Origin: Treponema_C sp050320395
GTDB lineage: Bacteria; Spirochaetota; Spirochaetia; Treponematales; Treponemataceae
Direction: 5' to 3'
Assembly: GCF_050320395.1 (NCBI RefSeq)
Contig: NZ_CP144459.1
Coordinates: forward strand, 1,922,001 to 1,986,000
Length of the DNA stretch: 64,000 nucleotides
Under the pieces are notes generated by a model. That model was not told the DNA's origin and did not search any database. It saw only the letters and a program-made list of their open reading frames with translations. How positions within the stretch are numbered: position 1 is the first letter of the stretch; every line of letters begins with the position of its first letter. Position numbers and translations under genes: made by a program. This document shows positions 17,674-25,979 of this stretch, piece by piece.

Positions 17674-17940
17674 GTTTGACAGAGGCAAACCGTTTGCCTC
17701 TGTCAAACTTGAAGCATAAAAACTCACAGGACGTGAGTTTTTATGCCCGTACACGGACGTGCATAAAAGCTGAAAGTAAAGAGTTTTGTGCTCCGCACAA
17801 AACTTGGATTAAAAAGGAAACAGGATGTTCCCTTTTTAAACATGTTAACACATTTTTTCATATAAAACAAGTTTTACAGGAAAAATGTGAAAAAAAATGA
17901 ATAAAATTACACAATAGCACGGAAGTCGTGTTATTTCACT
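17674..17940. repeat. Hairpin array 1
   Basis: A chain of inverted repeats with no gene. H1 has 17-bp arms GTTTGACAGAGGCAAAC with one central base (17674-17708). H2 has 14-bp arms starting GCATAAAAACTCAC and loop AGGAC (17714-17746). A module ACACGGACGTGCATAAAAGC follows (from 17751). H3 has arms AGTTTTGTGC and loop TCC (17782-17804). H4 has arms TTAAAAAGGAAAC, one mismatch and loop AGGAT (17809-17839). A weaker stem CACATTTTT...AAAAATGTG and a short CACG...CGTG stem before the Rpn gene stop complete the array. H2 and H4 share the core ACAGGAYGT inside unrelated stems. Confidence 0.8.
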
Positions 17941-17944
17941 TTTT

Positions 17945-18817
17945 TTATAAGTTCGCGATTTCGGCTTCGGAAAGACCGGTTCCTTCAGCTATCTTAGCAA
18001 TATCAAAACCAAGCCGTTTAAAAGCCGCCGCCGTTTCAAGTGCTTTTTGGCGGGCACCTTGAGACAAGCCTTTTTCAAGTCCGATAGCCCCACTTTCTTC
18101 TCTTTGAACCGCTATATCGGTTGCATAATCGTATTCTGCCAACAACATATTCATTACCTCCCGTGATTTGCGTTCCAAGTACTCTTTAAGTATATCATTA
18201 TTTATACATTCCTGTACAGCTTTTTCAAAGCCTTTCTTTCTATCCAGCTTGAGGTGTTTTCGCACCGTCTCTACAAACAGACTGTATTCCGAAAGCGGTC
18301 TACACTGCTCAAGAATTGTATGTGCTTTATTGCGATTGATATTCACCACTTCAACGGTAAGTTCAAGGTTCGGCTGTGAGCCGGCCGTCATAAAGGCGTC
18401 GGAAAGTTTTAGTATCTTCCGTTTGGGGAAATCTTCTTCACCGTTGTAAAAGACATAGAATTCGGGTGTAGGAATTTTAACCAAACGGCGCAAATACTTA
18501 TCGCGCGGATTTTGGATTTGTTCATACAGGCGGGCTACATACTCCAAAAAGCGAAACGGCATGTTTTCGTTTATAGTGGACTGATGCTCGGCAAGTACGA
18601 TGACTTTATTATCCACAAGAAAAGACACATCGTTATAAAAGTTCATGTACAGGATTTGCTCCAGCCTGATATGACGCAGCTCGCAGTCAAGCGTTAATTC
18701 CGTTTCGTGCAGCGCGTTGTATAAACTGATAAAATTTGACTTTGCCGACTTGTCCGCTCCGAATAAGTCGGCAAACACCGAGTCCTTATACGTCCGCTTG
18801 GGATTAGCCTCTGTCAT
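17945..18817 (-). CDS. Rpn/YhgA-like PD-(D/E)XK nuclease family protein
   Basis: 290 residues. The N-terminal catalytic part contains YKDSVFADLFG, then NDVSFLVDNKVIVLAEHQSTINENMPFRFLEYVARLYE, the D...E-x-Q-S core of the Rpn (PDDEXK_2) family. An FYVFYNGEEDFP strand and SLFVETVRKHLK helix follow. The C-terminal end (about 225-290) is a helical tail with LAEYDYATDIAVQREESGAIGLEKG and GFDIAKIAEGTGLSEAEIANL, the usual short tail of these proteins. Rpn proteins are DNA nucleases that promote recombination and are often labelled transposases. A GGAGAGG ribosome site precedes the ATG. It lies between two hairpin-repeat arrays. Confidence 0.85.
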   Translation of the reverse strand: MTEANPKRTYKDSVFADLFGADKSAKSNFISLYNALHETELTLDCELRHIRLEQILYMNFYNDVSFLVDNKVIVLAEHQSTINENMPFRFLEYVARLYEQIQNPRDKYLRRLVKIPTPEFYVFYNGEEDFPKRKILKLSDAFMTAGSQPNLELTVEVVNINRNKAHTILEQCRPLSEYSLFVETVRKHLKLDRKKGFEKAVQECINNDILKEYLERKSREVMNMLLAEYDYATDIAVQREESGAIGLEKGLSQGARQKALETAAAFKRLGFDIAKIAEGTGLSEAEIANL

Positions 18818-18882
18818 ACTTCACCTCTCCTATACTGTTTTACAAGTGAACCACACCGAAATAGCTCCATTTTTACAAGTGA

Positions 18883-19132
18883 ACACATTTTCAAATGTGT
18901 GAACCTAAAGCCGATTATCCACGATGTTTTGGACGGTAAAATACCGCACGTAAAACATCCTGTTTCAAATCCTGCACACGGATGAGCAGGAAAGCCGTTA
19001 GTAATCAGTTTTGAGCTATGCTCAAAACTGGAGTTCAAAACCGCACAGGGCGTGCGGTAAAGCTTTATGTAATCAGTTTTGCGCTGAATAAACTCAATGT
19101 GTCGGTGAATACGACCTTATCTTTTAATGTGA
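18883..19132. repeat. Hairpin array 2, first tandem unit (about 250 bp)
   Basis: Unit one of two diverged tandem units. Order: hairpin ACACATTT/TC/AAATGTGT (18883-18900); hairpin GATGTTTT...AAAACATC with inner CGGTA-AAA-TACCG; CCTGC-ACACGGATGA-GCAGG; GTTAGTAAT spacer; hairpin with arm CAGTTTTGAGC and loop TAT; hairpin CCGC-ACAGGGC-GTGCGG. It carries no supported gene. Confidence 0.8.
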
Positions 19133-19370
19133 GCACATTTTCAAATGTGCGAACCAAAAACCGATTATCCGCGATGTTTTTGGCGGGCATAATGCCGCAC
19201 ATAAAACATCTTGTTTCAAATCCTGTACACGGATGTGCATAAAAGCCGTTAGTAATCGGTTTCGGGCTTCGCCCGAAACCGGGATTCAAAACCGCACAGG
19301 ACGTGCGGTTTTGAAACAAACTCGATGTTGAAGCGAGCGGCGTTATTTCCACCGCTCGCTTCAACCCTGT
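19133..19370. repeat. Hairpin array 2, second tandem unit
   Basis: Same order as the unit before it, starting with GCACATTT/TC/AAATGTGC (19133-19150). Spacers are nearly identical (CGATTATCC, GTTTCAAATCCTG, ACACGGATG, AAAGCCGTTAGTAATC), but several stems differ with both arms changed to keep pairing, for example arm GGTTTCGGGC with loop TTC. It ends with a long stem, arms GTTGAAGCGAGCGG / CCGCTCGCTTCAAC (19327-19365). Confidence 0.8.
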
Positions 19371-19372
19371 GC

Positions 19373-19401
19373 TTGCCACTTTCTCCGAAAATCGTTACAA
19401 T
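19373..19401 (+). promoter_or_regulatory. Likely valS promoter
   Basis: TTGCCA (19373-19378), a 17-nt spacer and TACAAT (19396-19401), directly after the hairpin array. It gives a leader of about 80 nt before the valS ATG, which has its own GGGAGAGGA ribosome site. Confidence 0.5.
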
Positions 19402-19490
19402 ATTAGAATAATTTTATCACATAATTGCGCGGGTGTTTTAAAACCGAACAGGTAGGAGGCCGCGTTTAGTGAATATGCCGGGAGAGGACG

Positions 19491-22373
19491 ATGAAAGGTA
19501 TCGAGCTTGAAAAAGCCTATAATCCGAAAGATTTTGAAGACAGATTGTACGCGCAGTGGGAAAAAGAAGGCTGTTTTAAGCCGGCAAAACCCGCGGATAA
19601 AGGCGCTTGCCCCTGCACGGCCTCCGGTACTGTCTCCGATACCGACTGTGCCGGCACGGCTGATAATGCAAAGCCTTTTACCGTCGTGATTCCGCCTCCG
19701 AATGTAACCGGTATTCTTCACATGGGGCATGCCCTGAACAACACGCTGCAGGACATTGTTATCCGCTATCAGCGCATGAACGGCCGGCCTGTGCTCTGGC
19801 TTCCGGGAACCGACCACGCGGGAATCGCAACGCAAAACGTTGTAGAGCGCGCCTTAAAAAAAGAAGGCTTGTCGCGCCACGACCTCGGACGCGAAGCCTT
19901 TATCGAGCGCACGTGGAAGGTAAAAAAAGAACATCACGCAATCATTACAAAACAGCTTAAAAAACTCGGCGCTTCGGTAGACTGGAGCCGCGAGCGCTTT
20001 ACGATGGACGAGGGCCTTTCCAAGGCGGTGCGCCACGTATTTGTCAGCCTCTATGAGCGCGGCCTGATTTACCGCGGCAATTATTTGGTTAACTGGTGTC
20101 CTTCATGCACCACCGCCCTTGCCGACGACGAAGTGGAACACGAAGATACTGCGGGGGCTATGTATCACATTTACTACGAAATCGACAACCCCAAGCCGGG
20201 AATGCCGTCCCGTATAGAAATTGCAACCACCCGCCCCGAAACCCTTTTGGGAGATACGGCCGTTGCCGTTCACCCTGAAGATGAACGCTACAAGGGCATT
20301 GTGGGCATGAAGGTAAAGCTTCCGCTTGCAAACCGCCTTATTCCCGTTATCGCCGACAGCTATGTCGATAAGGAATTCGGTACGGGCATGGTAAAAATCA
20401 CCCCCGCACACGACCCCAACGACTGGGAAGTGGGCAAGCGTCACAATCTTGAAGCAATCAATATATTGAACGACGACGGCACTTTAAACGAAAACTGCCC
20501 GGAACGCTACCGATCGCTCAGCTGTAAAAAAGCGCGCACCCTTGTCATTGAAGACTTACAGGAAGCGGGCTTGTACAAGGGCGAAGAAAAAATCAGCCAT
20601 TCGGTAGGCCACTGTTACCGCTGCCACAGCGTCGTTGAACCCTATTTAAGCGACCAGTGGTTTGTAAAGATGAAGCCCCTTGCCGAAAAAGCCCTCAAAG
20701 CGTGGAAGGACGGCGAAATCGTCTTTTATCCTAAAAAATGGGAAAACACCTATGCGCACTGGATGGAAAATATCCGCGACTGGTGCATAAGCCGCCAGCT
20801 GTGGTGGGGACACCGCATTCCCGTCTGGTACTGCGCAGACTGCGGCAAGATGACCGTTTCGGAAACCGACCCCGATTCCTGTCCTTACTGCGGTGCAAAG
20901 GCCGCCGACGGAAAACTCAAACAGGACGAAGACGTGCTGGATACGTGGTTTTCAAGTTGGCTGTGGCCCTTTTCGACCCTCGGCTGGCCGGAAAACGCAC
21001 CGGAAACGGCGGAAACTGCAGCGGAAACTGCACAAGAAGGCGAAAAAGCAGGCGAAAGCCGTGCGGCAGGCCGCCTTTCCGACTTTAAAACCTTTTATCC
21101 CACAAGCGCCCTCGTTACCGCTTACGACATTATCTTTTTTTGGGTCAGCCGCATGGTAATGGCCGGCCTTGAGTTTACGGGAAAGGCTCCCTTTAAAGAC
21201 ATTTACATACACGGCCTTGTGCGCGACAAACAGGGACGAAAAATGAGTAAGTCCTTGGGCAACGGCATGGATCCCTTGGATATTATCGAAGAATACGGAT
21301 CGGACGCGCTCAAGTTCACCCTTGCATTTATGTGCGCTCAGGGTCAGGACGTCCTCGTCGATAAAGAATCATTTAAAATGGGAAGCCGCTTTGCCAACAA
21401 GGTATGGAACGCAAGCCGCTATATTTTGGGCAATTTGGAAGGACGCACCATCGTTCCTTTAAACGACGGCGATTTAACCGAATTGGATATATGGATTTAC
21501 GGCCGCTTAAACGCCGCGGCAGCCGCTTCACGCAGCGCGTTGGAAGGCTATCGGTATAACGACGGTGCCCAATCGGTGTACGAATATTTTTGGAACGACT
21601 TTTGCGATTGGTATGTCGAAGGCACAAAACTTTCGTTCCGCAGCACCGACGAAAAAGAAAAAGACCGCGCCGTTTCCGTTTTGCTGAACGTGCTCGAAGA
21701 AAGTTTACGCCTCCTGCATCCCTATCTGCCCTTTGTAACCGAAGAAATCTATTCGTTTTTACCGCTTGAAGAAATCGTCTTGTGCAGAAAGCGGGCAGGA
21801 CAAGCCCTGCCGCCGGTATCTCAAAACCGCATTTTGCCCTCAAGCCTTTACAAGGGTCTGCTTATAAATGCACCCTATCCGGTGCCGGTCGATGCGCGCG
21901 AAAACGAAAAGACGGCTGAACGTTTTGCCGTACTGCAAAACCTTATCCGCTCAATGCGTTCGCTCCGTATCGAATGCGGTCTTGCCCCCGACTTAAAACT
22001 CGACGCCGCCTTGCTTATCACACCGGGAACGGCTGCCGAAGTATGTACCGAAAAAACCGATCTTATCGGGCTTTTGGCGGGCATAAAGCATATCGACTTT
22101 GTAAAATCAAAACCGGCCGAAGCGGTCGGTACCGTAGGAGAGGGCTTTGAAGCCTTTATTTTGGTCAGCGGTGCCGTCGATAAGGTACAGCTTAAAGCGC
22201 GCTTTGAAAAAGAGCTCGAACTCGAAAAAAACGCCATCGCACGATATGATGCAAAGCTGTCGGGAAGTTTCGCTCAACACGCGCCTGCGGAAGTGGTGGA
22301 AGCCGAAAAGGAAAAACGCAGCGCATCCGTGCGCAGAACGGAAAAGCTGATTGAATATATAGAAAGTCTATAA
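19491..22373 (+). CDS. valS: Valyl-tRNA synthetase
   Basis: 960 residues; charges tRNA-Val. Class I motifs: HMGH at 77-80 (HIGH) and KMSKS at 584-588. The editing domain has the TTRPETLLGDTAVAVHPED stretch, a CxxC pair set (CADCG...CPYCG) marks a zinc site, and a C-terminal coiled-coil arm runs from about 890. Start is ATG after GGGAGAGGACG. Two low-complexity insertions are unusual: a Cys/Thr/Ala-rich one at about residues 39-61 (KGACPCTASGTVSDTDC) and a Glu/Thr/Ala-rich one near 503-525 built from repeated ETA units. Housekeeping gene. Confidence 0.97.
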   Translation: MKGIELEKAYNPKDFEDRLYAQWEKEGCFKPAKPADKGACPCTASGTVSDTDCAGTADNAKPFTVVIPPPNVTGILHMGHALNNTLQDIVIRYQRMNGRPVLWLPGTDHAGIATQNVVERALKKEGLSRHDLGREAFIERTWKVKKEHHAIITKQLKKLGASVDWSRERFTMDEGLSKAVRHVFVSLYERGLIYRGNYLVNWCPSCTTALADDEVEHEDTAGAMYHIYYEIDNPKPGMPSRIEIATTRPETLLGDTAVAVHPEDERYKGIVGMKVKLPLANRLIPVIADSYVDKEFGTGMVKITPAHDPNDWEVGKRHNLEAINILNDDGTLNENCPERYRSLSCKKARTLVIEDLQEAGLYKGEEKISHSVGHCYRCHSVVEPYLSDQWFVKMKPLAEKALKAWKDGEIVFYPKKWENTYAHWMENIRDWCISRQLWWGHRIPVWYCADCGKMTVSETDPDSCPYCGAKAADGKLKQDEDVLDTWFSSWLWPFSTLGWPENAPETAETAAETAQEGEKAGESRAAGRLSDFKTFYPTSALVTAYDIIFFWVSRMVMAGLEFTGKAPFKDIYIHGLVRDKQGRKMSKSLGNGMDPLDIIEEYGSDALKFTLAFMCAQGQDVLVDKESFKMGSRFANKVWNASRYILGNLEGRTIVPLNDGDLTELDIWIYGRLNAAAAASRSALEGYRYNDGAQSVYEYFWNDFCDWYVEGTKLSFRSTDEKEKDRAVSVLLNVLEESLRLLHPYLPFVTEEIYSFLPLEEIVLCRKRAGQALPPVSQNRILPSSLYKGLLINAPYPVPVDARENEKTAERFAVLQNLIRSMRSLRIECGLAPDLKLDAALLITPGTAAEVCTEKTDLIGLLAGIKHIDFVKSKPAEAVGTVGEGFEAFILVSGAVDKVQLKARFEKELELEKNAIARYDAKLSGSFAQHAPAEVVEAEKEKRSASVRRTEKLIEYIESL

Positions 22374-22429
22374 GCCTGCGCAAGCCGCCCGAATCGGCGG
22401 CAGCCGCAGAGCTACAAAGGAAGGGGATT

Positions 22430-23038
22430 ATGCAAACGGAAAAACCCGCACGTATGAATACCGGAGCGATGCTTCAATTAAAGGGAATTTATCTTGCCCC
22501 CTATTTGCAGCTTGCAACAGCCCTTATCGGAAAATCCCGGCAAGACGGAGGCAATATGTTCCGTCATCAAATCGACACGATGGGAGTGCTCATCGACTAC
22601 GGCTACATAGACAGTGTCCTTCTTAAAGCATCCGTCATTCACGATTTAATTGAAGACGTTGCCGACTTTGACCACAAACGTATCCTCGAAATCGATTCCG
22701 AATCGCAGGAAGTGTACGACCTTGTTTTGGAAGTTACCAAAAAAGAAGGCCAGTTAAAAAGCGACTATCTTCGCGGGATTATCGAACACGGAAGCCCCAA
22801 AGCGAAAATCCTCAAATGCGCCGACCGTATCAGCAATATGATAAGTCTCGGCTTTGTAACAAACCCCGCCTTTATAGAGCGTTATTGCGACGAAACGGAA
22901 TATTTTATCCTGCCCATCGCCCTTGCAGTCGACTATAACATGTATCAGGAATTGATTTCCCTCATCATCACGCGAAGGCGCTACCTTGAAGACTGCGGTT
23001 ATCTCGACAAAAAACGAGGCGAACTCAAAAACGCCTAA
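22430..23038 (+). CDS. Small HD hydrolase, Rel/SpoT-hydrolase (MESH1)-like
   Basis: 202 residues. The HD residues stand in the pattern of the RelA/SpoT hydrolase domain: FRHQIDTMGVLIDYG (first His), SVIHDLIEDV (the H-D-x-x-E-D motif that in Rel proteins acts on the 3'-pyrophosphate of ppGpp), and ILKCADRISNMISLG (third Asp, N-M). There is no synthetase or TGS/ACT part, so it resembles a small alarmone hydrolase. GGAAGGGG precedes the ATG and it lies 56 nt after valS, probably co-transcribed. Other HD phosphohydrolases with different nucleotides remain possible. Confidence 0.75.
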   Translation: MQTEKPARMNTGAMLQLKGIYLAPYLQLATALIGKSRQDGGNMFRHQIDTMGVLIDYGYIDSVLLKASVIHDLIEDVADFDHKRILEIDSESQEVYDLVLEVTKKEGQLKSDYLRGIIEHGSPKAKILKCADRISNMISLGFVTNPAFIERYCDETEYFILPIALAVDYNMYQELISLIITRRRYLEDCGYLDKKRGELKNA

Positions 23039-23147
23039 AAGCCGCGGGGACTCGACAAAGGCCGGTCAAAACCGTCAATTGTTTTAAGGAGGGGGAGTCC
23101 GGTCTTAAATAAACAGCCCCCTGAGCGGAAACGTTATATTCACGCTG

Positions 23148-25979
23148 CTAAAAACGGTGAACAGTCAATTTTGCGGCGTTACGGTATTTTTCGGGTGCGC
23201 GGAAAATATAATCGACAGAGGCCGGCAATTTTACAGTACAATAAAAAACATTCTTTTTTATTTTCCATTCCACATTCACGTTACCTGCAGGAACGGGAAT
23301 ACTGCCTTCGGCACGTTTTAATCCCGACGGTAGAGGAGCTATCAGTATTTTCTTAAAGCCGGGTGAAAGCGGTTTGACACCGAGGATATATGCACCGAAC
23401 AAATAAGAAGGAGCGGCCGACCATGCATGACAATAGCTTCTTGTCAATCTGTCTTTATAAAAACCTTTGAATGTTTCCCAGCAGGTTCCCTGAGTAAGCA
23501 TGGGCATCCATTGTTTTCGGATTCCCTTAACGGCAAATTCTCCCAAGCCTTCGGAAAACAGAAAATCATAGTAAAAATGCGCCATAAAAGGAGAACCGGG
23601 ACGTACGGCTTCTTTCGGAGGAGCAATAATAAAGCGCTTGATCGTATCTTTTTTATACTCCGGAACGCAGCCGCATAAAAGCATCATCAAATTACTCTGT
23701 ATACTTATAACTTCGGAACGTTTACCGTCATCATGGATACAATCTATGTAGCATTCTTTTTCATCGCTCCAAAATATGCTGTCGCTGTTTTCGGCAAGTT
23801 TTAATGCCGATTCTTCCCATTTTTTTGCATTGTCTTCAAAACCCAAAACGGAGGATAGATGTGCAAGACTGCGAAAGCATAAAACAAGCAAAGCATTCAA
23901 ATGCGTAATTGTTCCCCTGTAGGGCGTATCCATATCGGCCCAATCCAGCATATTCCACGCATGAATGGTAAATAAACCTTGCATATCTATATGGGAGGCA
24001 AAGGCAAGGGCGGCTTTTTCAAGCCAGGGATAGAGTTCCGCTAAAAATTCCTTATTACCGGTATGCAGCCAATAATCTTTAGCCGTAATCATCCAAAGCT
24101 GGGCCCATGCCGTCAATAAAAGATGGAGGCCTGCAGGAAGATGACAATCCGGAAGCGATGTATAGTGCATCGAGCGGGCCGTCAACATAAGGCTGTGCTT
24201 CATAATATCCGTTTCGTTGAACAACCATTGATAATATAGGCCCATCACATAGCTGTCGCCTACCCAAAAAGCCTGCTCAAAGGCGGGAGAATCGGCAGGT
24301 ACATCCTCACTGCACAATTCGACGGTTCTTTTACACATATGCCAAATGGAGTTTAATACCGTATCATTCGAGTAAAAATTTCCTTCGGATTTAAATGCAT
24401 ATAATCGTTCTTCTATTTTCAAATCCCGTATAATGACACGCTTTTGCCCCCGAAGCCTGATTGCCATATAGCGAAACCCTCGGCGATGCAGAGATCTGAA
24501 TCTGTGATTTCCGCTCGGACAGCGGTATCTGAGACTTGTATCCAAATCATCAGGAATCTCAGGCACCTTTTTATTAATATATTCAAAAAAATAAAAATCC
24601 AATTCAGTATCTTCACATGCTTCTATATTAAACAGTAAAAAACCGGAAACCTCTTCTCCCATATCCAGAATTATTTCATGATCACCGTCTTTATTGGAGG
24701 CCTTCAAAAGCAGATTCGAACCATACGGACGGTTTAAGCATGTTACTCTTTTAACTTCGGCTCCCATGCTGCGTAATTTCGGGCCGTCAAAAAGTACGTT
24801 ATCAACGGGCTTTAGCCATGCGCTGAATTTTCCCAATTCAGTACCGGTTATACATTTCCCCGCAGCAACAAAATCGGGATCTTCGGTGTTGACGGTGAAT
24901 CCGTCGGAGCATACAATATTGCCTATCCTGACAAATTCAAAAGGCCCGACACCTGCAAATAACGCAGATTCTCCCTTTATCGGCGGCAAAAACTTAATTT
25001 CGGTCTCCGGCAAAAAATGAATATCCGAAGAAAAACGCTGCCGTGCACCCGATACATCAAGCAAAAAAAGATTTTCGCCTTTTGCTAATACGAGTTCCCG
25101 GCTTTTTATTCCGGCTTTAAATCTGTATTGCCTGCCGTTAAGGATAATAAACTCATCAATTTCCGGCCACAATTTATCCGCTAAAGTTATCCTTATCCCC
25201 TGTTCAACAGGAGATTCTATCAGACAGGCTATATATCCTGTTTGCAAAATATCCTCGGTCGTTCTGTCCTGCGGATAAAAAGCACTCTTATAATCTATTC
25301 TTATGCCGATTCCGCGGCAGCCGATTCTCTTTTCGCATACAAGACGCACCGGAGTTTTACTTTTTTTTGCCAGCAAAGGTATCCCTCTTAAAGGCATATC
25401 TTCCAAGCAATACTGCATTCCCGTATGTGAAACGGGCGGCCTTGCCGACACCGCATCGCTCCAATGGCAATCGTTAAAATCTTTTGCCGTCCAATCGGCA
25501 GGGAAGCGGTTTTCATGATATATTTCAACCCATGTTTGACTTACATTTATCCTCGGTACGGGCGTTTGAAAAGCCGTATGTTTTTGACACTTCCATGTTT
25601 TATCGGAATTAATTACAAAGTCGCTATGAGCATCCGCCGACACGCATTTAAGCCAAAAACCCGCATTTCCGTGAATATACTGGCTCGTAGATGTTCCGAA
25701 ATTCCATATTAAAACGGCAATACAAAGTTCTTCCGAGTATTCGCTGAGACACACTTTTATACGGTCTTTTTCAGGATATTCGGGCCAACAACGCCCCGGT
25801 CCGGTTTCCACAAAAACACCGTTAATCCATAAAAAATATCTGGAATCGGCCCATATATCTATAATAAGTTCTTTTACACCAGCCGGTTTAAAAAATACTT
25901 TACGAAAACAAACCTTTCGATCCCTTTCTTCCAAAACTTCATTAGTCCAAATAAATTGTGCTCTGTTTTTTTTTATCAT
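23148..25979 (-). CDS. GH78-type alpha-L-rhamnosidase-like glycosidase, cytoplasmic
   Basis: 943 residues without a signal peptide. N-terminal jelly-roll domains (DSRYFLWINGVFVETGPGR...; FNDCHWSDAVSARPP) match alpha-L-rhamnosidase N domains, then an (alpha/alpha)6 barrel (about 530-850). The segment ADSPAFEQAFWVGDSYVMG, near residue 560, corresponds to the GH78 D-x-P-x-R-E-R-x-G-W-x-G-D acid motif, with the Glu kept but the Arg residues lost. The end has RSYCHAWSAAPSYLFGAYILGVKPLSPGFKKILIAP, typical of the family. It overlaps the upstream permease by 4 nt and likely cleaves imported oligosaccharides. Exact sugar unknown. Confidence 0.82.
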   Translation of the reverse strand: MIKKNRAQFIWTNEVLEERDRKVCFRKVFFKPAGVKELIIDIWADSRYFLWINGVFVETGPGRCWPEYPEKDRIKVCLSEYSEELCIAVLIWNFGTSTSQYIHGNAGFWLKCVSADAHSDFVINSDKTWKCQKHTAFQTPVPRINVSQTWVEIYHENRFPADWTAKDFNDCHWSDAVSARPPVSHTGMQYCLEDMPLRGIPLLAKKSKTPVRLVCEKRIGCRGIGIRIDYKSAFYPQDRTTEDILQTGYIACLIESPVEQGIRITLADKLWPEIDEFIILNGRQYRFKAGIKSRELVLAKGENLFLLDVSGARQRFSSDIHFLPETEIKFLPPIKGESALFAGVGPFEFVRIGNIVCSDGFTVNTEDPDFVAAGKCITGTELGKFSAWLKPVDNVLFDGPKLRSMGAEVKRVTCLNRPYGSNLLLKASNKDGDHEIILDMGEEVSGFLLFNIEACEDTELDFYFFEYINKKVPEIPDDLDTSLRYRCPSGNHRFRSLHRRGFRYMAIRLRGQKRVIIRDLKIEERLYAFKSEGNFYSNDTVLNSIWHMCKRTVELCSEDVPADSPAFEQAFWVGDSYVMGLYYQWLFNETDIMKHSLMLTARSMHYTSLPDCHLPAGLHLLLTAWAQLWMITAKDYWLHTGNKEFLAELYPWLEKAALAFASHIDMQGLFTIHAWNMLDWADMDTPYRGTITHLNALLVLCFRSLAHLSSVLGFEDNAKKWEESALKLAENSDSIFWSDEKECYIDCIHDDGKRSEVISIQSNLMMLLCGCVPEYKKDTIKRFIIAPPKEAVRPGSPFMAHFYYDFLFSEGLGEFAVKGIRKQWMPMLTQGTCWETFKGFYKDRLTRSYCHAWSAAPSYLFGAYILGVKPLSPGFKKILIAPLPSGLKRAEGSIPVPAGNVNVEWKIKKNVFYCTVKLPASVDYIFRAPEKYRNAAKLTVHRF

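Noticed and set aside
17109..17900. Plus-strand open frame of 263 codons
   Set aside because: It runs opposite to the lipoprotein gene and then through hairpin array 1; the second half is made of inverted repeats and has no protein-like pattern.
17945..18817. Insertion sequence
   Set aside because: The Rpn protein is often called a transposase, but there are no terminal inverted repeats or target-site duplications bounding the gene as a unit.
17674..19370. CRISPR array or integron attC array
   Set aside because: There are no regularly spaced identical direct repeats with unique spacers, and no cassette genes or integrase with RYYYAAC/GTTRRRY ends were seen.
19395..19835. Minus-strand open frame of 146 codons opposite valS
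   Set aside because: It lies antisense to the conserved HIGH region of valS and has no motif.
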